From contig NZ_CP014137.1 in the NCBI RefSeq assembly GCF_002291445.1, forward strand, positions 2,046,001-2,110,000: a DNA stretch of 64,000 nucleotides, given 5' to 3'. This DNA is from Brenneria goodwinii. Lineage in GTDB: Bacteria > Pseudomonadota > Gammaproteobacteria > Enterobacterales > Enterobacteriaceae. The notes beneath the pieces are model-generated. The model was not told the origin of the DNA and ran no database searches. It saw only the letters and a program-made list of their open reading frames with translations. This document shows, one piece after another, positions 7,361 through 17,624 of this stretch (positions are counted from its first letter, which is position 1; every line of letters begins with the position of its first letter). The position numbers were made by a program, and so were the translations under genes.

Positions 7361-10300
7361 CTACGACGCTTGCTCTTGAGTTTCCGCGGTTTCCCCCGCA
7401 AACCCCCGCAGTCCAACGACATGAACATGCTCGTTGTTTTGATAAACCTTACGAACCAGTTTATACGTCGTCCCTTTTTCAGGACTGATATTTTCCGGTG
7501 CCGCAATGATCAATTGCATTTCCAGACGATCGCAGAGTTCAAACAGCGTCGCAATGGACTTCGCATCCAGACGGGCGGCTTCATCAAGGAACAACAAGCG
7601 GCAAGGTGAAATATCTTTGCCGCGCAGCCGCTTCGACTCTTCTTCCCAACTTTGCACCACCATCACCAGAATTGACATACCGGTGCCGATCGCTTCCCCG
7701 GTCGACAACGCGCCGCTTTCCGCCCGCAACCATCCGTCGGCTCCCCGGTTAACCTCAACTTCCATCTCAAGGTAATTACGGTAATCCAGCAGCTCTTCGC
7801 CGATAGTTTGCGGCGTGCGCTGTCCCATATCGATTTCAGGATTCAGACGCTGATACAGTTTCGCCAGCGCTTCAGAGAAGGTCAGCCGGTTACTGTTAAA
7901 CAGATCCTGATGCACCTCCTGCTGTTCAGACAGAACATTCAGCAACGTCGTATGCGTTTCACGCACATTCACATTCAGCCGCACGCTTTTTACCTGACCG
8001 AACGCCACGGATTGCAGCCCCTGGTTCAGCATGCGAATACGGTTTTGCTCGCGCTGAATCGTCTTGCGAATAATATTCGCCACGCTGCGCGAACTGATGG
8101 CCAGCGTCTGCTCGCGCGCGGTCAGTTCTTCAGTCAGCCGGTTCAGCTCAATTTCCATCTGTTCGATGGCTTCAACCGGATCGTCCGTGCGAATAATATC
8201 CTGCCGGATACGCTCGCGCAGATGTTGGTAAACCGCGATATAGAATTGAATTTTGCGCTCCGGACGTTTCGGATCTTCGGAAAGACGCAGCACGTCCCGC
8301 AGATGTTCGTTGTCCGCCACCGCCAGACGCAATGCCCCCAGCGCCTTATCCGACATGGAACGAAGCTCATCGCCGTCCATATAGGCTAATTCGCGACGGT
8401 GCAGCCGCCGTTCGACGCCGTTGTCTTTGACCAGACGCATCACGGCGCACCAGCCGGCTTTCGCCGTCACCACCTGCTCACGCATCTGATAGTAATCGCG
8501 CTCAAGTTTGCGGAGTTTTTTCTGCAAACTCTCCATTTCCGCTTCACAGAAGGTAATCTGTTTTTCCAACTGATTGCGGCGCGCACGATTATTACTCAGG
8601 GCCGTATGTAACTCATCCCGACGCTGACGGGCGCGGGACTCGGCATCGACATCCGCGCGCACGCCAATATCCTGCAACTCTTGTGTAAGCTCTTTCAGCA
8701 TGTCGCATTTTGCGTCATACGAGCTCTTCAACGATGCCTGGACCTGACTGTACTGGGTTAGCTGAGCCTGATGCTGGCGCAGTTGTTCACGCGCCCTCAT
8801 CCGTTCTGCTTCGGCCAGCTCCAGGCGTTGGCGCAGCTTATCGTTAAGGTCGGCGTTTTCGTCCAGCATCCCCGCCGAATCGCTATAGCTGAAGTGCGCG
8901 CGGCGTTGTACAACCTCGGTTAACGCAAACTCCTGCTGTTTAGCCTGACGCTGCGCGTTCTGCGCCTGTACGTAATCTTCCTGAAGCTGCTCATGCTGTT
9001 GAGGATCGCTCTGCAGCACAGAAACCATCGGTTCCAGTTTTGCCAGCGTATCGCCGTGCTGCTGGATAAAACGAACCGATTCTTCGGTTTCATCCAACTC
9101 GGCGCGGATGTCTTCAACCCGATCCTGCAGGCTGTCATCACATAACAGACTGATGCGCGGGATCAGTCTGTTCAACTGGGCGCTGCCCTCTTTAGCCAGC
9201 TCGTATTGCTGGCGCTGCTGCTGATTTTCGCTATCAAAATTGGCGATCGCCCGCTCTAGCTCGCCGCGGCGCGAATTCAAGGTGCGAATTTGCGCTTCAG
9301 GATCGTCATCAAACGCCACCGCCAGATGCGTGCCGATGAAACGGCTGAAGGCCTGATGTAACCGCTGCGTTTTCTGCACATCAAAGGATAACGTCGCGTA
9401 TTGCTCCGCCAGGATTTCACGTTCGTCTCGCAGGCTTTCAAGACGCTTTTCCCGCGCGGCGCGGCCAAACAGCGGAACGTCAGGGAAACGGGAATAACGC
9501 CACTGCCGATCGGCGACCTTAACCACCACCGCACGTTCCAATTCCTCGACGGCGAAAACGCTGTCATCGAACGACTGAGGATCGCCTTCAATCAGATACA
9601 AATCTTCGGGGCAATCTTCCAGCCCGGCCAGTTGCTCGCGCACCAGCGAGAGGTCCGCCACCACAATCCCGTGGCGGGAAGGACCATACAGCGCCGAGAA
9701 ATAAGGCGCGTCATCCAGCGTCACGTCATCGTAGATTTCTGACAATAATACGCCGCCAAAACGCTCGGCCAGCGCATTCAATCGCGGATCTTCAGATCCG
9801 CCGGGCTGGCTAAGACGCTCAATCTGTGTTTCAACCTGCCGTTTGCGGGTAGCGATTTCGTCGCGCTCAACCGTCTTTTCACGTTCAAGCTCCAGCAGTT
9901 GCTGCATGTACTCCGTTACCTGACGGCTGTCCGCGAACGTCTCGCCGCTTTGTTCGCTCAACTGCGTCAGCGTTTCCTGCGCCGCCAGCCAAACGGGCGC
10001 GCGGGCGGTCAACTGCTGAATACGCTGCTGAACCTGCTCCAGCTCCTGACGCAGCGCCAGCCGTCGTTCCCCCGCCTCCGCAACCAGCGCCGAGAGGGTT
10101 TCAATTGTTGCCTCAAGCTCCTGCTGGAGAGACTCAAGGTCTTCCGGCTGATAATCCTGCCCATTGCGTTTACAGAAATCTTGCAACAACCGTTCGGCAT
10201 CCTGCTGTTCGCGCAGACGCTGTTCCAGCTCCGATAACCGCATCCGCAGCGGCTGTACCCGCTCCGCTTGATAACGCTGCGATGAGCCGTCACGCAACAG

Positions 10301-11800
10301 ATCGCGCGCGACCTGCCAGGCATCGCTACGGCTAACCGCGCCGGCGATACGCGTTACCAGTTGATAAGCCTCCTCAAACTGGCTGTGGGCCGCGTCGGCA
10401 ACGCTTAGTTTCTGCTCGAGCATCAACAAGAGTTGCGTGGTTTCCTGCTCTTTCGCCTGATAGCTTTCCAGCCATTCATCGACGTTGTCCACGGTCAAAT
10501 CCGGCAACTGGCATAATGTCCGGGCGCGTTCCAATGCCTGCTGCGCCTGCTGATATTGAATAGCGCGGGTTTGCTGAACATCAAGCGCCTGCTGGTAATC
10601 GGCAAGCTGACTTTTCAGCTCATCCACTTCCAGCTCCGCGGCATCGGCCCGGGCTTCGTTTTCCGCCTGCTGTTCACGCGCCTCTTCAACGACTTCATTC
10701 TGTTCTTCCAGCCGATAGCTCAGCTCTTCCAAATCGGCGTTATAACGCTCGATTTTTTCCTGCTGACGCATGGCCGTCTGCACCAGATTCAGGTGATCGC
10801 TGGCAGCCTGGTAATCCGTCTCCAGATCGCCCTCCGCACCGCTCTGCTCCTCCAGTTCGCGCGCCATTTCCACATGGCGGTACTGTTCGGCGATCAGTTG
10901 CTTACGGCTGCCGAACAGATCGCGGCGCAGCTCCAGCGCGCTATCCAGATGTATCCGGCGTTCATTGGCGTGGCGCATATAGTCTGCGGCGACATAAGAC
11001 GTTGCTTCAGAGATCAAATGCTTAAACAAATCACGATCGGATTGGGTAACGCGAATCGCTTCCAGCGTCATACGGTTTTCACGCAACGCCGCTTCCATAT
11101 CCTGAAACGCTTTCCGCACGCCGCTGTTTTCCGGCAGCAAGTAGTCACGCAGAGAACGGGTAATGGCGCTGGATATCCCGCCGTACAGCGACGCTTCAAT
11201 CAGCCGATAGAACTTGCTGCGATCGGATGCCGAACGCAACCGGCGCGGGACAATGCCCAGATCGAACATCAGCGAGTGATAATCCGTGATGGAGTTAAAC
11301 TGTTTGAACTGAACGCCTTCCATCTCATCAATGCGTTCTTTCAGTTCGGGCAGAGACAGCACGCGCGCCTGACGTTCGCCAACCACCTGGGTCAAAAGCT
11401 GCGTCGGCTGTATTGATGTCGGCAGCCCCTGAATAGTGAAGGGTTTAATATCCACCTTGCGATCGCGGCCGGCCACCTGTTGCAGCCGAACCCCAATCAG
11501 CACGCGCTGATGCCGTGAATTAATCACATCAATGGTGGAATAACATACCCCGGCGCGCAGCTTGCCGTGCAGGCCTTTGTCGCGCGAACCGCTGGTGGCG
11601 CCGGCTTCGGTTGTATTGCGGAAATGCAGCAGGGTCAGGTCAGGGATCAGCGCCGTAATAAACGCCGCCATGGTGGTCGATTTACCGGCGCCATTTCCCC
11701 CGGATAAGGTGGTAACCAACTCATCCAGGTCAAACGTACGGGCAAAAAAACCATTCCAGTTAACCAGCGTCAGTGAGCGAAATTTACCGCGTTCAATCAT
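7361..11800 (-). CDS. mukB: Chromosome condensin ATPase MukB
   Basis: SMC-like ATPase of the MukBEF condensin that compacts and helps segregate the nucleoid. It is 1479 residues (E. coli about 1486). The Walker A motif is SGGNGAGKSTT at residues 33-43. Long coiled coils rich in Gln, Glu, Arg and Leu flank the central hinge region (about 640-800). The ABC signature ALSTGEAIGTG and Walker B RLLFLDEAARLD lie near the C-terminus. The ATG overlaps the mukE stop by 4 bases, indicating translational coupling. Confidence 0.98.
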   Translation of the reverse strand: MIERGKFRSLTLVNWNGFFARTFDLDELVTTLSGGNGAGKSTTMAAFITALIPDLTLLHFRNTTEAGATSGSRDKGLHGKLRAGVCYSTIDVINSRHQRVLIGVRLQQVAGRDRKVDIKPFTIQGLPTSIQPTQLLTQVVGERQARVLSLPELKERIDEMEGVQFKQFNSITDYHSLMFDLGIVPRRLRSASDRSKFYRLIEASLYGGISSAITRSLRDYLLPENSGVRKAFQDMEAALRENRMTLEAIRVTQSDRDLFKHLISEATSYVAADYMRHANERRIHLDSALELRRDLFGSRKQLIAEQYRHVEMARELEEQSGAEGDLETDYQAASDHLNLVQTAMRQQEKIERYNADLEELSYRLEEQNEVVEEAREQQAENEARADAAELEVDELKSQLADYQQALDVQQTRAIQYQQAQQALERARTLCQLPDLTVDNVDEWLESYQAKEQETTQLLLMLEQKLSVADAAHSQFEEAYQLVTRIAGAVSRSDAWQVARDLLRDGSSQRYQAERVQPLRMRLSELEQRLREQQDAERLLQDFCKRNGQDYQPEDLESLQQELEATIETLSALVAEAGERRLALRQELEQVQQRIQQLTARAPVWLAAQETLTQLSEQSGETFADSRQVTEYMQQLLELEREKTVERDEIATRKRQVETQIERLSQPGGSEDPRLNALAERFGGVLLSEIYDDVTLDDAPYFSALYGPSRHGIVVADLSLVREQLAGLEDCPEDLYLIEGDPQSFDDSVFAVEELERAVVVKVADRQWRYSRFPDVPLFGRAAREKRLESLRDEREILAEQYATLSFDVQKTQRLHQAFSRFIGTHLAVAFDDDPEAQIRTLNSRRGELERAIANFDSENQQQRQQYELAKEGSAQLNRLIPRISLLCDDSLQDRVEDIRAELDETEESVRFIQQHGDTLAKLEPMVSVLQSDPQQHEQLQEDYVQAQNAQRQAKQQEFALTEVVQRRAHFSYSDSAGMLDENADLNDKLRQRLELAEAERMRAREQLRQHQAQLTQYSQVQASLKSSYDAKCDMLKELTQELQDIGVRADVDAESRARQRRDELHTALSNNRARRNQLEKQITFCEAEMESLQKKLRKLERDYYQMREQVVTAKAGWCAVMRLVKDNGVERRLHRRELAYMDGDELRSMSDKALGALRLAVADNEHLRDVLRLSEDPKRPERKIQFYIAVYQHLRERIRQDIIRTDDPVEAIEQMEIELNRLTEELTAREQTLAISSRSVANIIRKTIQREQNRIRMLNQGLQSVAFGQVKSVRLNVNVRETHTTLLNVLSEQQEVHQDLFNSNRLTFSEALAKLYQRLNPEIDMGQRTPQTIGEELLDYRNYLEMEVEVNRGADGWLRAESGALSTGEAIGTGMSILVMVVQSWEEESKRLRGKDISPCRLLFLDEAARLDAKSIATLFELCDRLEMQLIIAAPENISPEKGTTYKLVRKVYQNNEHVHVVGLRGFAGETAETQEQAS

Positions 11801-12525
11801 TCCTGTTCATCCTCAGCACTCTCTGACGGGGTATCATCTGTGCGATCGTTCTCATCATTTTCGTCTTTCAGCGACAGGCTACTTTCGATAGGCATCGCTT
11901 CACCTTCGCGGATCATCCGCAATTGCGCCTCGCGGGCATCATCGCCGCTACGCACATCGGCACCGAAGCGAAACACGGATTCGGTAATACGAAATTTGTT
12001 GTTGTCGCTGCTCATAAAGTAGATCATCCCCAGCCGGCGAAGCCGGTTAAGGGAGGTTCGTACTTTTTCCTGCAGCTTCTGCCGATCCAGATCGGAACCG
12101 GTTGAACGCTGGTTAACCACCTTCAGTAATTTGTTTTCATCCGCCAGGCTGAGCAACTCTTCGTATAACTCCTGCTGGCTGAAGATACCTTCATGCGCCA
12201 AACGTTCCGGGCTGAGATACAAATAGCAGAGAATTTTCCCCACCATCATATCCAGCTCAGACAAAACCGAACGCGGGATCAACGTGGTTGAGCGGGGGCG
12301 CAGGTAGAAAAAACCTTCCGGCGCGCGAATCAGCTCCACATTGTAACGGCTGTAAAATTCTTCCAGCTCTTCCTGAAAATCCATCAGAAAGGCATGATTT
12401 TCCAACTCTTCTATCCCGATATGACGGCCAGCGCGTAACTGGCTGTCCAGCGCCGGGAACAACATATTCGACAGCGCTTTCGCCATTTTAGCTGGCATGG
12501 TTTGTTCAATATTTGTCGATGACAT
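11797..12525 (-). CDS. mukE: Condensin subunit MukE
   Basis: Winged-helix (kite) subunit that binds the MukF kleisin and modulates MukB ATPase. With the start at 12525 (MSSTNIEQTMPAK) the protein has 242 residues, near the E. coli 234. The frame is open further upstream, but the family N-terminus fixes this ATG. Conserved core segments include NHAFLMDFQEELEEFYSRYN, PRSVLSELDMMVGKILCYLY and RITESVFRFGADVR. The tail (about 220-242) is very acidic and longer than in E. coli. The gene overlaps mukF by 20 bases and mukB by 4. Confidence 0.97.
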   Translation of the reverse strand: MSSTNIEQTMPAKMAKALSNMLFPALDSQLRAGRHIGIEELENHAFLMDFQEELEEFYSRYNVELIRAPEGFFYLRPRSTTLIPRSVLSELDMMVGKILCYLYLSPERLAHEGIFSQQELYEELLSLADENKLLKVVNQRSTGSDLDRQKLQEKVRTSLNRLRRLGMIYFMSSDNNKFRITESVFRFGADVRSGDDAREAQLRMIREGEAMPIESSLSLKDENDENDRTDDTPSESAEDEQE

Positions 12526-13831
12526 GGGCCTGTACCTTGGCTCCGTAATCATTGATTACCTGCCATAGCGCAGGCAATCCGGTGAAATCTGATTCGGCCA
12601 CACCCAGGCGAACTGCCTGGTCGACCACGATTCGGGCAACATCAAAGTGCCGCGAGCGGGGATACTGCGCCAGATATTCGCGCATCACATCGCCCAGATT
12701 CAGCGGTATCTGCTGCTCTTTATATTTATGCAGAGCCTGCTCCACCAACGCAATCAATTGCTCCCGCATCTCGCTAAATTCTTCATATTCCAGCTCTTCG
12801 GGTAATTCGCCGGTGACTTCATCGCTGCGCAACGCCAACTCCTCATCACGCATATCCAACAAGCGATCGGCGTTGGCGCAGGTTAATGCCCAGGGATGAT
12901 CAAAATAGCTTTGCACCGACTGGCGCAGGCGTTGTGCAAATACCCGGTTTTTATCCATATCAATCGCCGTACGGATAAATTTATGCACATGACGATCGTA
13001 ACCGATCCATAAATCGATGGTTTGCTGACCCCAGCTAACAATACGGTCGAGCTTGTTTTGCAGATCGAATACCAGCTTATCAACAAATTCCAAGTTGCTG
13101 GCGTTATTCAGGATAGCATCCTGAATGCTCAATAGGCTGGCCTGTAGTTTGTCGCCGGCGGCTTCCAGCGTATCCTGCAGTTCGCGCAGGGTATCCGATG
13201 TTTCCGTCAACAGTTGCTCACAGTTGGTAATCGCCGAGCGCCAATCCTGAGTCAACAACGCGGCGATATCGTCTTTGACCCCTTGCTGTTGCTCATCCAT
13301 TAGGCGTTGGGATAAATCGATACTGTCGAAAATTTCCGCAACGGAATATTTTAACGGCGCAAAGACATTCCGGTGCCAGTGAAACTCATCACCGCCCTCT
13401 TCAGCGGCATCCGCCGCCCGGCTCAGCTCCTGGGCCACGATAGAGAGCTGCATAGAAAGGCGCAGCGTCGAAAACTCGCGCTGGCGAATATAGTAATCGG
13501 TAATACCAATACCCAGCGGCGTCAGGCGATAGATGGCATTGCCATCCGCCAGCTCACTGGTAAAGCGATTGAGCAATCGCTGACGCACCAAATCATTAAT
13601 CGCATTATTGGCACGCACGGTTATGGTTTCATTCGTTTGATCAAATCCCTGACTGACGTGGCGAAAAGCGTCAACCAGTTCGCCTTCGCTCATTTCACCA
13701 TCCATGCGCTCACCGTTCAGTGTCGCGATTGCCAGCAAAAACGCCAGACGTTCGGTGGGAAGTGAAAGGGAAAAATCATTTTTTCGTGCCCAGGCGACCA
13801 GTTCGGGTACAGTCTGGGAAAAATCACTCAT
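12506..13831 (-). CDS. mukF: Condensin kleisin subunit MukF
   Basis: Kleisin of MukBEF; it dimerises through its N-terminal winged-helix domain and bridges MukB heads. The 441 residues match E. coli MukF (440). Typical segments are VPELVAWARKNDFSLSL at the N-terminus, the central helices with SQRLMDEQQQGVKDDIAALL, and the C-terminal HFDVARIVVDQAVRLGV. The ATG lies inside the end of cmoM (4-base overlap), so cmoM-mukF-mukE-mukB is one tightly coupled transcription unit. Confidence 0.98.
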   Translation of the reverse strand: MSDFSQTVPELVAWARKNDFSLSLPTERLAFLLAIATLNGERMDGEMSEGELVDAFRHVSQGFDQTNETITVRANNAINDLVRQRLLNRFTSELADGNAIYRLTPLGIGITDYYIRQREFSTLRLSMQLSIVAQELSRAADAAEEGGDEFHWHRNVFAPLKYSVAEIFDSIDLSQRLMDEQQQGVKDDIAALLTQDWRSAITNCEQLLTETSDTLRELQDTLEAAGDKLQASLLSIQDAILNNASNLEFVDKLVFDLQNKLDRIVSWGQQTIDLWIGYDRHVHKFIRTAIDMDKNRVFAQRLRQSVQSYFDHPWALTCANADRLLDMRDEELALRSDEVTGELPEELEYEEFSEMREQLIALVEQALHKYKEQQIPLNLGDVMREYLAQYPRSRHFDVARIVVDQAVRLGVAESDFTGLPALWQVINDYGAKVQAHVIDKY

Positions 13832-14613
13832 AATGCATCCTTCAAATGGGTTTTATGCGCCATGACATGGATATAACGCCCCAGACTTACAAAGGGTTCC
13901 TGCCGGCAATAACGCTGTTCAAGCTCAAGAATTTCGGCAAAATTATCACTTTGCTGCTGCTTATTCTGCAAATAGTCATGAAACACCCGCACGCCCGTTT
14001 TTCCACTGATGGAGAAGCCTAGCTCATCAAGCCAGCCATAAACCTGCTGCGGATCCAGCGGATGATCGGGAGATAACGATCGCCGTTTACGCTTCGGCAT
14101 ACCCGCCTGCACGTACGCAAAATTACCCAACACCATGTTACGCATCAGCAAACCATGACGGTTATAGAACATCAGGGATAAAACGCCGTCCGGCGACAAA
14201 CAATCATACAATATCTTAAGCACTTGCTGAGGTTGAGCCACCCATTCCAGCACCGCGTGAAACAATATCAGATCGGCGGGCCTTTCCATATACTGCCCGA
14301 TATCCTGTGCGGCACATTGTACAAAACGCATGTTATGATCCACATTTTGCGCGGTTGCGGCATTTTTAGCACGCTGAATCATCTCATCTGACAAATCGCA
14401 CAACAAGACCTGATGTCCTAAAGCCGCCAGACGGCAGGCCATATGCCCTTCTCCCCCGCCGGCATCCAAAATCCGCAACGGGCGTTCGGGAAACTGCGCC
14501 AGCAGACCGCTGAGATCCTGCCATAACACCGCCTGCCTCAGTTTCCCCTTGGTGGTGCCATAAATATTTTGGGCAAACTTTTCAGCGATATCGTTAAAAT
14601 TGCGATCCTGCAT
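13828..14613 (-). CDS. cmoM: tRNA 5-carboxymethoxyuridine methyltransferase CmoM (SmtA)
   Basis: SAM-dependent methyltransferase that makes the methyl ester of cmo5U34 (mcmo5U) in wobble position of some tRNAs. It has 261 residues, the E. coli length. The SAM-binding motif I is LRILDAGGGEGHMACRLA (about residues 42-59), and CDLSDEMIQRA and ILFHAVLEWV follow as later motifs. It is the first gene of the mukFEB unit and is divergent from elyC. Confidence 0.95.
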   Translation of the reverse strand: MQDRNFNDIAEKFAQNIYGTTKGKLRQAVLWQDLSGLLAQFPERPLRILDAGGGEGHMACRLAALGHQVLLCDLSDEMIQRAKNAATAQNVDHNMRFVQCAAQDIGQYMERPADLILFHAVLEWVAQPQQVLKILYDCLSPDGVLSLMFYNRHGLLMRNMVLGNFAYVQAGMPKRKRRSLSPDHPLDPQQVYGWLDELGFSISGKTGVRVFHDYLQNKQQQSDNFAEILELEQRYCRQEPFVSLGRYIHVMAHKTHLKDAL

Positions 14614-14785
14614 CGGTCAAAGGTTCCGCGTCATGATAGTTAAAGCGAATAAAAAACGCATGGAAATTCAGTGCGCCGGAGATTGTTGAAACTGCTATTT
14701 TGGCACAGGCTGACTTAGAATAAATCGTCTTACCCCATGATATTTGCCCGGATGCGGCTTTTTCAGCCAAAAGGAACATAATTTT

Positions 14786-15586
14786 ATGTCGTTTATCATT
14801 AAAAAGGTTATCGGCAGCCTGTTACAGCCACTCCCCATGCTCTTGCTATTGATGGGTATCGGTCTGTTATTAATTGGATTCACTCGCTGGCAACGCGGTG
14901 GTAAAACGCTGATTTTAGCGAGCTGGCTGACGCTGGTGCTGATCAGTGTTCAACCGGTCTCCGATCGGCTCTTATTGCCCCTGGAAGCGCACTATCCAAC
15001 CTGGCAACCAGAACAGGGCCAGCCTAAAGTGGATTACATTGTGGTGTTGGGCGGCGGATATACCTATAACCCGGACTGGGCGCCGAGTTCCAACCTCATC
15101 AATAACAGCCTGCCGCGCGTAACGGAAGGCGTCCGGCTTTATCACGCCAACCCGGGCGCAAAAATGATTTTTACCGGCGCCGCGGCACAGGGTAATCCGG
15201 TAACCAGCGCGAAAACAGCGGCGCTGGTCGCCGAAAGTCTGGGCGTTCCGGCGCAGGATATCCTGACGCTGGATACCCCCAGGGATACGGAAGAAGAAGC
15301 CATCAGTGCAGCAAAAGTGATGGGCAAACAGCCGTTTTTGCTGGTGACATCGGCTAGCCACCTACCGCGCGCGGTCCGTTTTTTCCAGGCGCAAGGACTG
15401 AGCCCTATCCCGGCGCCCGCCAACCAAATGGCGATCACGACGGCACTCAACCCATGGGAGAAAATATTGCCATCGGCGTATGCGCTGTCACATAGCGAGC
15501 GGGCATGGTACGAAACGTTGGGACGCATCTGGCAACGGCTGAAAGGCGTCAAACCGGTGCAGGATACCCCGGAACAATCAGGCTAA
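14786..15586 (+). CDS. elyC: Envelope biogenesis factor ElyC (DUF218)
   Basis: Inner-membrane protein needed for normal peptidoglycan assembly at low temperature in E. coli, linked to undecaprenyl-phosphate carrier metabolism. It has 266 residues. Two N-terminal hydrophobic segments (about 12-31 and 40-58) precede a DUF218 domain with YIVVLGGGYTYNPDW, MIFTGAAAQGNPV and LLVTSASHLPRAVRFF. The ATG at 14786 follows an AAAAGGA site; an in-frame ATG at 14744 lacks one and would spoil the membrane topology. It is transcribed away from cmoM, as in E. coli. Confidence 0.93.
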   Translation: MSFIIKKVIGSLLQPLPMLLLLMGIGLLLIGFTRWQRGGKTLILASWLTLVLISVQPVSDRLLLPLEAHYPTWQPEQGQPKVDYIVVLGGGYTYNPDWAPSSNLINNSLPRVTEGVRLYHANPGAKMIFTGAAAQGNPVTSAKTAALVAESLGVPAQDILTLDTPRDTEEEAISAAKVMGKQPFLLVTSASHLPRAVRFFQAQGLSPIPAPANQMAITTALNPWEKILPSAYALSHSERAWYETLGRIWQRLKGVKPVQDTPEQSG

Positions 15587-15736
15587 TGCCGCTTGGGATT
15601 ACCGATCCATTCCAGAGGGGTTGCCAGGCGCGACGATGCATAACTCCCGGCGTTTTATCAGCCGGGACACCGCGCGGGAAGGTTATCGTCGCGCCGTAAA
15701 CCCAACCCTCATGGATCAATCAGGCCGTATTGCGTT

Positions 15737-16630
15737 CTATTCCAACCAGGGAGACAATTCACGCGAGGCCATATCAAACAGCCGTCGATCCAACTGCCCG
15801 GTATGAATATAACGGGCCGCCGCCTCCCAGATAACATACAGCCAGCGGCGATAGACAAATGACTCGGCAACCGGCGCTTTACTGAGGTAATGATATAACA
15901 GTTGCTCCGGCATGCCCGGCTCACACAACCGCATCAGTTCATACTCTCTGGGAGCCCAGAGCATCACGCCCGGATTAATCATCGCCAGTAATTGATCGCT
16001 GCGCGAATCTTTCAGCATGCTACGCAAAGAGAGATTGCCGTGCACCAGTACGCAGCTGTCGTTGAAACCATCAAATAAAGCGGGCAGACATTGGCGAGAA
16101 CGGTAAAGCAGACTGCGATCCGCCTGTGTCAATAACGCCGCATTAATATTGAGCAACGTAGCCCACAACACTTCCAAACGTTGTTGATACCAGCTAAACC
16201 AGTCATTATCCTGCGTACTGTCGACGGAGCCGACGCAACCGTGACTATCAATACGATGCCAGGCCAGCACATTTTCCACAATCTGATCCATCAGCAACGT
16301 CCAGCGTTGCGCTGTCCGGGTCGGCGCTTCAACGGAGACGCCGCGCAGACGCTCGATCAGCAGCAGCTCTTTATAAGGCGACTGCTGAGTAATCACCAAA
16401 CCATATACCGTGGGAAGCCGAACGTCCCCTTCTCTCGCCAACATAGAGAGTTTATAGGCTTCTTGTTGCGCCACGCCCTGACAAACATAGCTTTTGGCTA
16501 ACAAAGGGATTGCGTTGCCTTCCTTATCATACAAGGCATAAAGATGCGCGTAAGGCTGCTCGCTTACCCGCTCAAGTCGACTAAGGCTTTCCCCAAGGAC
16601 CGCACTTAATTCAGCTTTTAATTGTTCCAT
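15737..16630 (-). CDS. ycbJ: YcbJ, protein-kinase-fold phosphotransferase-like protein
   Basis: A 297-residue protein (exactly the E. coli length) of the aminoglycoside-phosphotransferase-like (APH) superfamily, of unknown substrate. The catalytic-loop region reads CVLVHGNLSLRSMLKD, where the usual HGDxxxxN is altered, so catalysis is doubtful. MINPGVMLWAPREYELMRL corresponds to the metal-binding loop, in which Asp is also replaced. The start at 16630 (MEQLKAELSAVLGE) matches the family; an upstream in-frame extension does not. It stands alone between elyC and kdsB. Confidence 0.88.
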   Translation of the reverse strand: MEQLKAELSAVLGESLSRLERVSEQPYAHLYALYDKEGNAIPLLAKSYVCQGVAQQEAYKLSMLAREGDVRLPTVYGLVITQQSPYKELLLIERLRGVSVEAPTRTAQRWTLLMDQIVENVLAWHRIDSHGCVGSVDSTQDNDWFSWYQQRLEVLWATLLNINAALLTQADRSLLYRSRQCLPALFDGFNDSCVLVHGNLSLRSMLKDSRSDQLLAMINPGVMLWAPREYELMRLCEPGMPEQLLYHYLSKAPVAESFVYRRWLYVIWEAAARYIHTGQLDRRLFDMASRELSPWLE

Positions 16631-16868
16631 AAATAGCCAGACCTCTGCTTGGCAGAATCGCTTTATATTCAATCATGCGATTAGCCGGGGGTAATTTCTT
16701 CAATACAGATCAAAGAAAGGCGGATCGAGAGAAACGGTAACGGCTTCGCCTGACAGGAAAACAGAGAAAAAACCGGCTGGATAAACCATCATGAGGCGGG
16801 ACGTCGTTGGCGGAGAAAATAGTTGGCAGGCCGAAAAGTTGGCAGCCAAACCGCCGCCAACAGACAAA

Positions 16869-17624
16869 CTATGACAGCTTCGCTATCGCTTCACGCACGC
16901 GAACCAAATCTTCCGGCGTATCAACGCCTACGCTGGGAATGGCTTTTGCCACCGCAACGTGAATTTTCTCGCCGTACCACAAAACACGAAGCTGCTCCAG
17001 CAACTCAATTTGTTCCAGCCGACTGGGCGCCCAACCGACATAGCGACGCACAAATCCCGCTCGATAGGCATAAATACCGATATGCCGTAAAAAGTGATCG
17101 CCGATGGAATCCCGCGTGTGGGCAAAGCGCTCGCGCTCCCAGGGGATCGTCGCTCGAGAAAAATACAGCGCGTACCCTTCGGCATCCGTCACAACTTTAA
17201 CCGCATTGGGATTAAACGCTTCTTCACTGGTTTCAATCGGTACGGCCAGCGTCGCCATACCGGCTCGGCAGGTCGACAGATTCTCAGCGACCTGGCGAAT
17301 GATCACCGGCGGAATCAACGGTTCGTCACCCTGAACGTTCACGATGATTTCATCGTCAGAAAATCCATAACGCTCAATAACTTCAGCCAGGCGTTCCGTT
17401 CCGGAATTGTGGTCCGCGCGCGTTAAACAGACTTCTCCGCCAGACTGACTGACGACGTCCTGCACGTCCGGATGATCGGTCGCCACAATAACACGCTGAG
17501 CGCCAGATTCCAGCGCACGCTCCATCACGTGCACAATCATTGGCTTTCCGTTGATATCCGCCAGCGGTTTGCCCGGCAAACGGCTTGAGGCAAAACGCGC
17601 CGGGATAATGACATTGAAGTTCAT
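16869..17624 (-). CDS. kdsB: 3-deoxy-manno-octulosonate cytidylyltransferase
   Basis: Activates Kdo with CTP to CMP-Kdo for the lipopolysaccharide inner core. It has 251 residues (E. coli 248). The nucleotide-binding N-terminus FNVIIPARFASSRLPGKPL, VNVQGDEPLIPP and HIGIYAYRAGFVRRYV are diagnostic. The ATG overlaps the end of ycaR by 4 bases; lpxK and msbA further upstream belong to the same lipid A/LPS set. Confidence 0.97.
   Translation of the reverse strand: MNFNVIIPARFASSRLPGKPLADINGKPMIVHVMERALESGAQRVIVATDHPDVQDVVSQSGGEVCLTRADHNSGTERLAEVIERYGFSDDEIIVNVQGDEPLIPPVIIRQVAENLSTCRAGMATLAVPIETSEEAFNPNAVKVVTDAEGYALYFSRATIPWERERFAHTRDSIGDHFLRHIGIYAYRAGFVRRYVGWAPSRLEQIELLEQLRVLWYGEKIHVAVAKAIPSVGVDTPEDLVRVREAIAKLS

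Noticed and set aside
10556..11416. 286-codon plus-strand frame inside mukB
   Set aside because: Antisense to an unbroken, conserved gene; no ribosome site, Arg/Gln/Leu-rich as expected from the reverse of coiled-coil codons.
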